DNA of 64,000 nucleotides, from positions 35,677,043 through 35,741,042 of the forward strand of contig NC_079149.1 of assembly GCF_945859685.1 (NCBI RefSeq), in the 5' to 3' direction. The stretch comes from Eupeodes corollae. Its lineage: Eukaryota; Arthropoda; Insecta; Diptera; Syrphidae. Positions 1 to 11,668 of this stretch are shown here, in pieces (the stretch's first letter is position 1; every line of letters starts with the position of its first letter). The notes beneath the pieces are model-generated. The model made no database searches. It was not told the DNA's origin and saw only the letters and a list, made by a program, of their open reading frames with translations. The position numbers and the translations under genes were made by a program.

Positions 1-2164
1 AAAATATGAAGAGTATGTTTTTATAGGCACTAATATTGAATGGTTCTTAAATTATAAAAACCTATTTTAACACATTTCAAAAGCAAAACATTTAATTTCA
101 GATAATTTATGGTTAATTTTGTTTTTATTTATAATAACATTTACACTAATTTGTGTCTTTTATGCTTTCATTTTAAGTTCATCCTTTTTAAAGAGGGTGT
201 TAATATAATTTTTCTCTCTTGAAAACAAATAAATATTTTGATGATTCAAAAAACTCTGAATCTCCATAACTATTGATTCAATGACCACATCAACATCAAC
301 ATGGTCCAGAACAGTATATGTTAATGACTTGATTTTTATGTTCATATTTTTTTTTTAATTCAATTTTTAAATTTATTTTCACTTGAGTAACTTGAACTCA
401 TCAATAAATAATAATAATTGCAATTCTGTAAATGTTTATTATGCTGAATGCATCGTATAGGGTGTATTTTTTTTTGGTTTTGATATTATTGGTGTTAAAT
501 TTTTAACAATATAGACAAAAACAATTTTAATCGCCTGTCGATCAAAACTTTTAACTTTTATAAATGTAGCTATAGTATACCTGTTCCTGACAGTGGGGTT
601 CAAATACCTTATAGAACACTTCATATTCATGTTAATTGTATAGTTCATTACCCAGATGGCTTATGTATGTGTATAATTGTTTTTAGTTCATTTTCGTTTC
701 ATTTTATATCAAAATGAAAATAATTGTCAATTTTATTTCGAAAGAAAAAAAAAACTCTCTCATATAAAATGCGTATTTATACTGTAATTAATTAAATTCA
801 TTAATTTTTCAACTTCAAAAACTTCGTAGGTGTGTATACACTGCACTTTGCACATACGGATACTTACCTACTTACATTTGTGTGTGTAGGCAGGCATATA
901 TCGACTGTGCGTATATAAAACGCATATATTCAATTTTTATAAAGAATATTCACTCATTCATCGATGAATGAACAAAAAAAATGAAAAAAATATTGCAATT
1001 TTTTCAAGAGGAAACGTAAACAAAAAAAACTTAATAAAATCATTATCATATCCTTTAATTAGTTTTATTTTTTTTGTTGTTTGGCAATGGTTATTGACGT
1101 TATGGATGATGCATGAAATGAATGAAAACTCCTCCAACATCACCTACACACAAACACACATAAAAACAAGGACTCAAAACCCCACCTTTTCAAAAAGAAA
1201 AACACCCAGTCGGCTGACTCTTCAGCATCGGAAAAGTAGGACCATTCTTCCTTACATATAATAATGTGTATAATTTGATGACTCCCTTGCTCTCTTCCTC
1301 GTAGGCATACATAGGTACCTTTGTACTTCACAAATTATTTTAAATACGCAAAATAAAAGTACAGAAGAATAAAAAAAAAACACGAATCATATTCCAGGAT
1401 AATAAATCCAATGAGTTTCGCTAACGTAGCGAAAAATTAATGAAAATTCGCTGTGTGCTTGGTTCATTGTTTTTCAGTTAAATTGAAAATGGAAATCTGG
1501 TGCACAGAAATTATTATTATTTCAATAAGAAAAAAGAAAATAATAATAATCAACGAAAAAAAAAAAAGAAATGAAATTAAGCAGAATTCTCTTCGGCCAA
1601 AAAGGAGTTTGAACACTTTTGCGGCAAGAACAATCGTAACAGCACAGAAAAGCAGCGGCTTAAAGAATAAAGTTTTAAATTCTTCAGCATACACACATTT
1701 AATATGAATTAAACTTAACATTTTCTTGTTTTTAAATATTACAATGTCATTAAAGATGATGACTTAATACAGTAGAGTCCGCTTATAAGCAATAAGTTTT
1801 AATGAAACTTTCGGTTGTATGCAACAAATACTTTTTCAGGTTTTTTTTCCAAGGCTTTTGAGGCTAATGAATATACATAAATTACACTGGTAAAAAAAAA
1901 CGTTATCGTCAGAACTGAGATGTGCTGAATGTGAAAATAAAATGTACCACAACAGGCAATCCTTAAAATGTTAGAGGCAACCAAAAACCGGCCTTTTAAA
2001 GCTTAGTTAAAACACAACATATAATAAAATTTTGCAAAGTTAAATTTCAGATAAATTTTAAATCATTTTAGCACCTCACTAAATTTTCATTATTAACCCC
2101 CCCTCCCGCCATTTACTTACGGGTCTTTATTTGAATCCATCTGAAAGTTTGAAAAACCTTGAAT
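1..2164. other. AT-rich sequence without a recognised gene
   Basis: The short open frames here are low in complexity and match no family I recognise. A perfect short palindrome with 8-bp arms and a 3-base spacer lies at 1416-1434. Otherwise I see only A/T runs. Confidence 0.6.
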
Positions 2165-2527
2165 GTAATTCCTCTATGTGATGATCTACGGTCCCTTATG
2201 CGTAGAAGGTGAGGAAGTCGAAGATGGAACGACGAGCCCTAAGGGCTGCACCGCGACCTACAATTAACCAGAAGGATAATCGATTGAGGTGGCTGGGCCA
2301 CCTACAGCGCATGGCAACCAGTGTTGCGGCCCGGAAAGTCTTCGAATGCACGTCAACAGGACAGCGCAGTAGAGCAAGGCTGCGGATCAAACGGAACGCA
2401 CAAATATAAAGTAACCTCCAACTGACAACATCTAGCTAGGGACCGAACTATATTGAGGAGTTTATTGGGTAAGGCCATAGTTCACACACAGGACTGTAGC
2501 ACAACCTTTAGTATGTAAGTAAGTAAG
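2165..2527 (+). mobile_element. RTE-like non-LTR retrotransposon, 5'-truncated 3' end
   Basis: The frame at 2209-2409 encodes the end of an endonuclease/reverse-transcriptase polyprotein. Its RWLGHLQRM motif followed by ARKVFE and a basic Arg-rich stretch is typical of RTE-type ORF2 tails. Downstream untranslated sequence continues to a TAAG-repeat tail at about 2513-2527. The same tail and the same block around 'ctagctagggaccga' occur inverted at 23007-23494, so both are copies of one family. Only the last part of the protein is present, so this copy is 5'-truncated and dead. I could not identify a target-site duplication. Confidence 0.8.
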
Positions 2528-2760
2528 ATTTAGTTTTTAGTACTGATGCTGATTCCAAACTCTGATTTTAGATATATGCGCTCAAACTTAGAAATACCAG
2601 CTTTCAAATTATTTTTTTATATTTTTCTGTATATATTCCAAAAACTGGATGTTTTAACGTTAATACTAGGAATTGGTAATACGATGAAAAATAACTTGTA
2701 TAAAGTTTTTCCTTTTTCTTTTAAAAACCATTTTACCAAAAATGCTTTAGCGTTCTTTTA

Positions 2761-3137
2761 GGCTCGTTTCACACTACACGGTTTTAACCGTACGGCAAAT
2801 AACCGCACGGCATAAACCGGATCATTAGCTAATTACACATTATACGGATTTAACCGTACGGTAAAAAACATTACATGCAGGGTTCCTGTGCTTAGTAAAC
2901 TTTTTTACAGGTTTAGTTCGAGCTCTGCCACACGAATATATTTCGTCACGTAATCTTATCGCGCCGTCCGGCTGCCGAATACTGTTCGTGCAGTAGACAG
3001 TTGCTACACTACGCGGCGACGGCATTTTGGCGTAACCGTATAATATAAAGAGTACATGCTCTTCTTCGCGCCTCTAACAAAATGTCACCGTCCGGTTTTT
3101 GGCAGTACGGTCAAAACCGTGCAGTGTGCAACGAGCC
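2761..3137. mobile_element. PIF/Harbinger-type MITE, 377 bp, TTA target duplication
   Basis: The left end (2761-2810) and the reverse complement of the right end (3088-3137) match over about 50 bp with roughly eight mismatches. Both begin GGCTCGTT. The trinucleotide TTA lies immediately outside each end, at 2758-2760 and 3138-3140. A 3-bp TTA duplication with GG...CC termini is the hallmark of PIF/Harbinger elements. The interior has no coding capacity, so this is a non-autonomous miniature element. The motif ACCGTACGG occurs in the left end and again at about 2853, giving a subterminal repeat. Confidence 0.88.
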
Positions 3138-3215
3138 TTAAGGTTAATGCACGGTTGGAAAACTTACAAAACTTATTCTACTCTTCGCAAAATATTGTTG
3201 TAAGTTTTTTGTTAC

Positions 3216-4606
3216 TAACTTCCCATGGAAAGTAATTGTAATAGGTCCGATTTGTCAAATTGAAAATTTTGACATTTCTCGACGTTTCAAGGTCCCTAGA
3301 GTCGAAATAATAAAAGATTTTTAGAAATATGTCTGTGAGTGCGTGTGTACGCACGTTCGTACGTCCGTACGTTCGCGATGTTTTTTCGTCATCCATAGCT
3401 CAAGAACCAGAAGAGATATCGACTTCAAATAAATTTTGTCATACAGATAATTAGGCAGAAAGATGCAGAAAATGATCTCAAGACAATTCCGTGGGTGGTT
3501 TTTTTACCATAGCAGTTTAAAAAAAAGGTGAACATTTTGGTTAACCCTAAATATCTTACTAACCAAAAACGCTAGAAACTTGAATTAAATTTTATAAAAT
3601 ATATTGTACCGTGATATCAAAGAAGTATATTTTTTGAAAAAAAAATCCATTTAACGTTTTTTTTATGAATAAAAAAACTGAAAAAAAATGTGTCACCTCG
3701 AAAATTTTACGACCAAAATATCATTTCATCTCCAAAACAATTTTGTGCAACGAAGAATAATGTTTTTGACATCTAGCAAAATTTTGAGAAAAATCAAATT
3801 GACATTTTAAAAAAAAAAAATAAAAATAAAAAAAAAACATTAAAAATTGAATATCGATTCAAATATCTTTTCAAACACTTGAAATTTAGACTTCAAACTT
3901 ATTCTATCTTATAAGAAATATTGTTTTCAACATTCTGAAAAATGTTGATAAAAATCGATTTGACAGTTTTTTTTACAAAAAATAAAAACCTAAGAAAAAA
4001 CTAACAAAAGTTGGTAAAAATTGATTTTCGACTCAAATATCTTTTCAAAAATTTGAGAAAATAGTTTCTACCTAATTTTATCTTAAAAGAAGTGTTGTTT
4101 TCAACATTATGACAAATTTTGAGAAAAATCAATTTGACAAAAAATATAACAAAAGTTGGTAAAAATTGATTTTCGACTCAAATATCTTTTCAATAGTTTG
4201 AAATATTGAAACTAATCTTATCTTATAAGAAATATAATCAAATCAACATTTGATAAAATTTTTAAAACAATCGAATTGACAGTTTTTTTACAAAAAATAA
4301 AACTCTAAAAAAAAGCAATACTAAAACTTGGTAAAAATTAACTTTCGACTCAAATAGCTTTTCAAAAATTAAAAATATTGGCTTCAAACTTATTTTATTT
4401 CACAGAAAATATTGTTTTCGATATTCAGTAATTTTTATATAAAAATCCAAAAGTCCGTTTTTTCATATATAATAAAACCTACAAAAAATGTTACTCAAAT
4501 TTGGTAAAAATTTATTCGAGTACATATAGACAAACTTTTAAGCAAGACAAATCGACAGCCGGGATGGGAAGTTATCAGTGTGGGTCGCATCCCAGCCTCT
4601 TTTTTG
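3216..4606 (+). repeat. 175-bp-unit dispersed repeat family, copy A
   Basis: This copy starts with TAACTTCCCAT and ends with ATGGGAAGTTAT followed by a conserved tail containing GTGTGGGTCGCATCCCAGCC and a T run, so the termini are inverted relative to each other. After the left end come a block containing CGACGTTTCAAGG, a short ACGTAC-rich stretch (about 3345-3378) and a unique AT-rich stretch. Diverged tandem units follow from about 3790 to 4510, each carrying a TTGGTAAAAATT core; successive cores are 145-175 bp apart, about five units. It is non-coding: frames with repeated RTYGRT peptides are only translations of the ACGTAC tract. The same architecture recurs at 9651, 13951 and 38090. Confidence 0.8.
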
Positions 4607-5899
4607 TTGTTAAATTTGTTAATTTGGTTTTTTTTTTCTCAAATTAACAATTTTAAAAATTATCTTAAGAAATTTGAACCATAAATAATTCTTCTTTTTC
4701 AAAATCATTCATGGAAATTTTTCGAAATTATAAAGATTCGAAAATATAAAAGTTATCCATCTGATGGTACAATTTGCATTAAAACATTCAATTTATAATC
4801 ACCCTCAAATTGATAATAAATAGGTACACATCATGAGAATTTAAAGTAAGCATTTCACATTCAGCTTATTTTTTTGTGTATTTAAATACTGTGAATGGTG
4901 TATTTGTATTCATACTTGCATCAAAGTGATGCCTATCCTATATTTTTATTTGTTTACTTTTATTTTTAATTTATACGATTTTAATAGGATTACACACATA
5001 TTATACTTTGTTTCCAATTAATTGCGTTGCGATAAAAAATCGACAGATAAAAGAACCAACCCAAAAAAACATTTATACATCAATTTAAAGGGCATATACA
5101 TATATTGCAAACATTTATACAAAAATACAAAAAATAAAACGCACGATCGTAACATGTTTGCGTACGTGTTTGCCCATAAGACTTATCAACTTCAGAGAGA
5201 TGTAATTTTAATTGCATTACAAATTTGCTCCCAAATTGAAAAGAAAAAAAAATGAATAATAAATAAATAAAATAAATACCAAATTGAAAAAAAAAATTAC
5301 ACGCAAATAATAATTAAGCCGATTTATCCAACATTCACAACATGAGGATTGCCAATATACATGTGTTGTACACGTTTACATAGTAAATATATGTATATAT
5401 ACCAACCATACCATAACACTTAACCAAAACCATAAGTCTGATGTTCTTTGCCATTCCACTTGAATTGTTAAAATAAGAAACGATTAAATGTTCTATTAAA
5501 AAACGAAACGAAACGAAACGAAAAGATTTTCAATATTGGCAAATACAAAACATATCTATACAAGAAAACAAAATCCAATGGAATTGAGTTGAAATCTTAA
5601 GTGAAGTGGAAAATCAATTTACTTATTTTATTTTATATTTATAATATGCATGCTTGTTAATTCGAAGGATTTCGAATTGGAAAATTGAAAAATCACATCA
5701 TGGTAGATTAATTTTTTGCTGGTTTCGGTTTTGAATATAAAAGGATTGTTTGAAACACGTGAAACAATTGAAGGCATGTTCTATATGGTAAATTTGATTG
5801 TGATCTTTTATAAATGGTAAAAGTGTCGAAAATACTAAAGAATACATGTTATTTTTGTTTTTATTCTATTAAATAGGATTCAAACGAATAGATGTTATA
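4607..5899. other. AT-rich sequence with a short CGAAA microsatellite
   Basis: I recognise no gene. A CGAAA/AACGA pentanucleotide run lies at about 5502-5524. The rest is low-complexity AT-rich DNA. Confidence 0.6.
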
Positions 5900-6062
5900 T
5901 GTGATGTTTATGGCCTAGCCTCAATAAGTAAGCTATCAATCACTGAAAGATTTTTTCAAATCAGACCAGTAGTTCCTGAGATAACCACGTGCAAGCAAGC
6001 AAACAAACAAGCAATCAAGCAAACAAACGACCAAAATCTTCATACTTATAATATTAGTATAG
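5900..6062 (+). repeat. Dispersed repeat with CAAA-rich tail, copy 1
   Basis: The conserved core CAAATCAGACCAGTAGTTCC is followed by a CAAG/CAAA-rich stretch and an end near TATAATATTAGTATAG. The same order recurs at 24721-24925, and inverted at 41870-42140. The layout resembles the 3' end of a widespread insect retroposon, but I see no coding sequence and leave the class open. Confidence 0.65.
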
Positions 6063-6169
6063 AAAAGCCTCCTATGACTTTATTATGTGGGGTGTGTTTT
6101 AAGGGCATACACAATTTTGTCTGTCAATAAAAGACAACAAATTCAATGCAATTACCAACTAAAGGGTAA

Positions 6170-7440
6170 ATTTTGGCGCCCAGTGACGGCCATTTTATTT
6201 TGGTGACATCTGTTAAATCTTTTGCTTATTATTCAGTTGTTTATGCCAAATCATCAAATCGTTCAAATGATAAAACTTTGTTATCAAAATGAGTGTTCGT
6301 TAAGGCAAACGTTGCGGGCCTATTTTACGGTAGACCTGGTGGCCCTTCACAGTCGACTCTTCAACGTTTGGTGGTCAAATTTAAGACGACCGGTTCAATA
6401 AACAATCAGCTAATACTGGTTCCCTCAAGGAACGCAAGATCGACCTAGAACATCGCTACGGTCCATGAAAGTATACAGCAGAACTCGAGGCATTGCACAA
6501 TAACTCAGCCTTTCCCAGATATCAACTTAGCGAATTTTAAGCCTACACCCGTACAAGATCCCACTGACCTAGGAGCTTAAAGTTCATGACCATAGACAAA
6601 GCTGTTTGTTCGCTGACGGCTTCGAATCGTTTGGAAGAGCATCCTAATTTTGGCCGAAAAATTCAGAAAAATTCATATTTAGTGAGGGGGGGGGGGGGTC
6701 ATTTTTAGGGCCTACACCAGTACAAGATCCAACTGATTTAGGAGCTTAAGGTACATGACCATAGACAACGCCGCCGTTTGTTCGCTGACTGGGCTTCGAA
6801 TCGTTTGGAAGAGCATCCTAATTTTGGCCGAAAAATTCATATTTAGTGAGGGGGGGGGTCATTTTTAGGGCCTACACCAGTACAAGATCCAACTGATTTA
6901 GGAGCTTAAGGCACATGACCATAGACAACGCCGCCGTTTGTTCGCTGACGGGGCTTCGAATCGTTTCGAAGAGCATCCTAATTTTGGCCGAAAAAATCAT
7001 CTTTAGTGAGGGGGGGGGGCATTTTTGGGGCCTACACTCGTACAAGATCTAACTGACTTAGGAGCTTAAGGTTCATGACAATAGACAAAGCCGTTTGTTC
7101 GCTAAATGGGCTTCGAATCGTTTGGAAAAGCATCCTAATTTTGGCCGAAAAAATCATCTTTCGTGAGGGGGGCATTTTTGGATAAGTGGTTGTGTTAACA
7201 AGCAAAATTGCGATGCATCCTCAAAAAAGGTTCCGTTTGGTGTGGATTGTAGCCCGGCAGCGCCGTAATTGGTGCGCTTTTTGAAAACGACGTTAGTGAG
7301 GCGGTCAACGTCGACAGTGAGCGCTACATAACAATGATAACTAATTTCTTACGGTCCAAATTCAACAATATGGACTTAGACGACATGTGGTTCCAGTAGG
7401 ACGGCGTTGCGCTACGTGCAACACAGCAAACTCCAGGATT
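6170..7440 (+). pseudogene. IS630-Tc1-mariner superfamily transposase pseudogene
   Basis: A cut-and-paste transposase would bind terminal repeats through its N-terminal helix-turn-helix half and cut DNA with a DDE/D centre. N-terminal remnants read QMIKLCYQNE, then LVVKFKTTGSI. The middle contains ELKVHDHRQRRRLFADWASN and EEHPNFGRKI. The C-terminal half contains KLNNMDLDDMWFQ, then a stop in place of the second Gln, then DG near the second catalytic Asp. There are many stops and frameshifts. The middle segment is present four times in tandem. The usual SDEAHF first-Asp motif is replaced by a G run in each copy. The frame after about 7440 is lost and no terminal repeats were found. It is dead. 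Confidence 0.85.
6541..7185 (+). repeat. Four-unit tandem array inside the transposase pseudogene
   Basis: Units start at 6541, 6710, 6870 and 7030, each beginning GCCTACAC, with lengths of 169, 160, 160 and about 156 bp. Each unit spans the segment from the YKIQL-ELK region to just before the expected SDEAHF site. Each contains a G run near its end, of 13, 9, 10 and 6 bases. The units are closely similar, so the amplification is younger than the decay of the rest of the pseudogene. Confidence 0.9.
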
Positions 7441-9650
7441 AACATTTTCAACATCTACCCGCTCTTATTGAAAAACCCTTAATTATATTTTATAGGACGA
7501 ATTCGGGCAAAAAACTTTTGTCTGAAAAAAGCTATGGCGTACTTGGCAGCTATTCCTACAAATAATTTGAAATGATGTACAAGATATCATTTTCCTGTAA
7601 CTTTTACTTGTCTGAGCACCTGTTTCAGATTGGAAGACAAAAAGATCGATGATATTTTCAAATTTGAAGCCACAAAGAACAGTGATATTTTGGATGTCTA
7701 AAGCGTCTTATGAATATTGTGCTCACCTTAAGGCAATAATAATCCTATCGATGTTGAATTAGAACGACTTTTAAAGGTTGTGATTTTCCAAAGTATACTA
7801 AAGACAAAGCCAATCACACTTTATCAGAATAAATAATAATAGAAATAAAAATAACAGTAGTTTCAAAATTATTCCTATTCCAATAGAATCTTTTATCGTA
7901 AACAAAAAATTATTAGGGATTCACAAAAAAAATGTCTTTTCAAAATATTAAAAGTTTATTAATGAACTTTTGACTTAACACCTGGCTTATAAATTACTTC
8001 GAAGTAACAGGATTGGTTTTCAAGATTTCAACTTTAAATAAAAAGATAAATAAAGGCTTGTTTGGAAAGTATGTACTCTGAAATTACACACCTTAAAATT
8101 ATATTCGAAAAAGAATGTAGAGATTATTATATTTTGTAAATCAAATAAATTTATTCCACACAAACTCTTTTAAAAAGATGCCACTCCTTATTAAAAAAAA
8201 TGGGTAAGATAGAGTCACAATAATAAAACTGAAAATAAATAGAACCTTTAATATCGGATGATATTCAATAAAGACAATTGTAAACTGTTTTTACACGCAT
8301 TGAATAATAAATATTAATATATTTTTTTTCGATTTTCCATCAATATTTGTTATTAATTGATATCTGGCTTCTTTAAACCTCGTTTTTGAAATATTAGAAT
8401 CTTAGTTTGTTTAAATTTCATTATTTACATAAATATTCATCAAAGCACCAACCAAATACATGTATCTTAAAAAAATTGCAATGTTTAAAAATGATATTGT
8501 ATCAATATTATCAATGTCGGCTTATTTTACAAAATTGCACCTTTGCCAAATAAAATTTTGTATTTCAGTGTTTTATTTTTTCTTATGCGATAATAAAAAC
8601 ATTTATGTAAACAAATTCTTTGAAATTTAAGTCCATAACTTAAAGCTGAGTCAGAATTGTTTTCTTATTGTTTTTATTACTGAAACAAAAATCAAACGAT
8701 TCAAAGTTAAGCGAGTTGTCATATGAGAATAAAACAATTTCTTACTCATTATCGACATTGATTTTAAATGCAATGAACAATAATAATATTCTAATACTTT
8801 GAATGAGTAATACAAATTTAAATAAGGCCGTTAAGTGAGTGAATCAGTATTGCATTTGATTTTTCTTCTTCTCAATTTTCAAGCTTTTTATTTAGAAAAT
8901 CAGTACAATCAACTTATTACGCCATCATCAGCTTAGTATACAATACTCATTTTATTTTTTTCTGTATTTTTCTTTAATGAGAAAAAAAGTTAATTAAGTT
9001 GTTTTTATTTACTTAAACGATAGAAATAATTAAAACATGACTGCATTGAAAGGAAATTATTATTAGTATATTAAGAATAATGTTCAGTAATTGATTGTTC
9101 AACAATCTTAATAGTTTTAAGGTTGAACTTTTTCACAGACTCACATCATGGAATTTCTCACTTAATAATCACTAAGAGTTTTTATTTTATTAATTAAGTT
9201 TAAGAAAATATCTTTGTTTTAAAGATATTTGGGTTAAAGACAATATTAACAATTTTTAAAAACACTTCTTGAAACCAAATTAAAAGTATCATAGTAAGAA
9301 AAACACTCAAGTAATTATTAGGAAAACAGTTTTTCAACATCTTTATGTTTTTATCTGTTAAATACACTTTTTTGAAGTCGATATCTTTGCATGTTTTTGA
9401 GATATGGAGAATGTATACGAATGGATACGAATGTATACGAATGTATTTACATACGCACACGAAAACATATCTTCAAAACCATTTAACTCAGATTTTTAAA
9501 GCCTTGAACTATGGAGACATTTTTATTTTTCTAACAAAATTGTCTTCACCGATGAAGCACACATCTCACAGTCAGAAGGTACGTTAATAAACAAAACTGT
9601 CGTATTTAGGGTTCTGAGAATCCTCAAGTAATAAAAGAGAGTCCATTACA
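7441..9650. other. AT-rich sequence without a recognised gene
   Basis: The frames at about 9200-9590 are low-complexity and lack family motifs. I see nothing else that can be named. Confidence 0.6.
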
Positions 9651-11030
9651 TAAAAAAAAAAGAGGGTGGGATGCGACCCACACTGATAACTTCCCATCCC
9701 CTCTGTCGATTTGTCTTGCTTAAAAGTTTGTCTATATGGTTTTTTACCAAAATTGCGCACTATTTTTTGTAGATTTTATTTTTTAATTCCTGAATATTGA
9801 AAACAATATTTTCTGTGAAATAAAATAAGTTTGAAGCCAATTTTTTTTAATTTTTGAAAAGCTATTTGAGCCGAAAGTAAATTTTTACAAAGTTTTAGTA
9901 TTGTTTTTTTAGAGTTTTATTTTTTGTAAAAAAACTGTCAATTCGAATTTTTTAAAAATTTACCAAATGTTGAAAACAATATTTGTTATAAGATAAAATT
10001 AGTTTGAAGCCAATTTTTTAAATTTTTTAAGAGATATTTGAGTCGAAAATCAATTTTTACCAACTTTTATAAATTTTTTTTAGGTTTTTATTTTTTGTAA
10101 AAAAACTGTCAATTCGATTTTTCTCAAAATGTGTCCCTCTGTTGAAAACAACATTTTTTATAAGAAAAAATTAGTAAGAACCTTTTATTTCAAACTTTTG
10201 AAAAGATATTTGAGTCGAAAATCATTTTTTACGAACTTTTGTTAATATTTTTTTCGGTTTTTAAATTTTGTACAAAAACTGTCAAATCGATTTTTTTCAA
10301 ACTTTACCTAAATGTTGACAACAAGATTTTTTTAAAGATAAAAGTAAATTTAAGCCAAAATCTCAAAGTTTTAAAAAGATATTTGAGTTAAAAATCAATT
10401 TTTACGAACTTTTATACATTTTTTTTTAGGTTTTTATTTTTTGTAATAAAAAACTGTCAATTCAATTTTTCTCAAAATTGTATTAGATGTCAAAAACATT
10501 ATTCTTCGCTGCACACAATTGTTTTAGAGATGAAATCATATTCCAGTCGTAAAATTTTGGAGGTTATATTATATTATATTGATTTTTTTCAAAAAATATA
10601 CCTGTTAGGTATCACGTTACGATATATTATATAAAATTTAATTCAAGTCTCTAGCGTTTTTGGTTCGTACCAAAGGGTTAACCAAAATTGTCACCTTTTT
10701 TTCAAACTGCTATGGTGAAAAAACCACCCACGCAATTTTCTTGAGAGCCCTTTCTGCATCTTTCTGCCTTATTATCTGTATAATCGACAAAAGTCGATAT
10801 CTCTTCTGGTTCTTGAGCTATGGACGACGAAAAAAACGTCGCGAACGTACGGACGTACAGACGTACGGACGTACGGACGTACGGACGTACAAACGTACAT
10901 ACACACGCACGCACAGACATCTTTCTAAAAATCTTTTATTTCGACTCTAGGGACCTTGAAACGTCGAGAAATGTCAAAATTTCCAATTTGACAAATCGGA
11001 CCCATTACAATAACTTCCTAGGGGAAGTTA
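9651..11030 (-). repeat. 175-bp-unit dispersed repeat family, copy B
   Basis: This is the reverse-oriented counterpart of the copy at 3216-4606. On the plus strand it begins with an A run and GGGATGCGACCCACAC, and ends with TAACTTCCTAGGGGAAGTTA. That right end is a near-perfect hairpin (AACTTCC paired with GGAAGTT). About five diverged tandem units lie between 9740 and 10450. The GGACGTAC array at 10843-10898 is expanded relative to other copies. No coding sequence is supported. Confidence 0.8.
10843..10898 (+). repeat. 8-bp GGACGTAC tandem array
   Basis: There are seven consecutive 8-bp units of form (G/A)(G/A)ACGTAC. Both ACGT and GTAC are self-complementary, so the array is rich in small palindromes. 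The other family copies have only two to four such units at the same place. Confidence 0.9.
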
Positions 11031-11059
11031 AAAAAGTCACTTATTCGGTGCGCTCTTTA

Positions 11060-11668
11060 ATTCCGGCAAAAAAAAGTGATCAACCTCGGAACCCGACCAT
11101 CATCTCAAATAAATATTATCTCGCAACCAGTGGAAAAAGTGGAGAGCTTTTAATAGGTAGGAAGTATCGTTTCTATTGAAGGCGGAACCGAACAAAACGT
11201 CATCTGCCGCATCGGGGTTCGGTATGCTGTCAAAAATTTGGAGGAATAACTATATCAGCTTAAAAAAAAACTACGACTGCTTCGCTAAAATGTCGTATCT
11301 GTGCTTCTTTATGGGTGGAGCACTAGAAAGGTTACTTCAGCCATAAATAGAAAGCTGCAAACCTTCTTGAATGGATGTCTTCGTAACATCCTAAGGATTT
11401 TTTGGCCAAACCGTATATCAAACGTGGTCCTTCATAGAAGGACAGGACAGAAACCTATTGAATCTATAATACGAAGACGTAAGTGGAAATGGATTGGACA
11501 TAATCTTTGAAAAGTTAACGACTGCATTGCAGACTAAAAAATGCAGCTCACAGAAGAAGGAAGAAGAGCTGGATGACCGAGAAGCACATGGCGCAGAAAA
11601 GTCGAGGAAAAATTAGCCTTATTAGGCAAAAGTTGGCCTTAACAAGTCTAAACACCTAAGTTTGATCA
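11060..11668 (+). mobile_element. RTE-like retrotransposon fragment, C-terminal ORF2
   Basis: Pieces of an ORF2 tail can be read across several frames: GMLSKIWRNN, then WSTRKVTSAINRKLQTF (from about 11311), then RNILRIFWPNRIS, TGQKPIESIIRRRKWKWIGH and GRRAG. The same order occurs on the minus strand at about 48520-49200, so both are copies of one family, different from the family at 2165 and 23007. Stops and frameshifts show it is dead. It begins about 30 bp after the end of the repeat at 9651-11030 and runs directly into a mariner fragment. Confidence 0.82.

Noticed and set aside
6680..7170. G runs as G-quadruplex regulatory sites
   Set aside because: Each unit has one G run only; a local quadruplex would need several runs close together.
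10660..11179. Frames of 96-119 residues with repeated RTYGRTDVRT peptides
   Set aside because: They are translations of the GGACGTAC array and flanks of a non-coding repeat; the peptide repeat changes with array length and the frame is not kept between copies.
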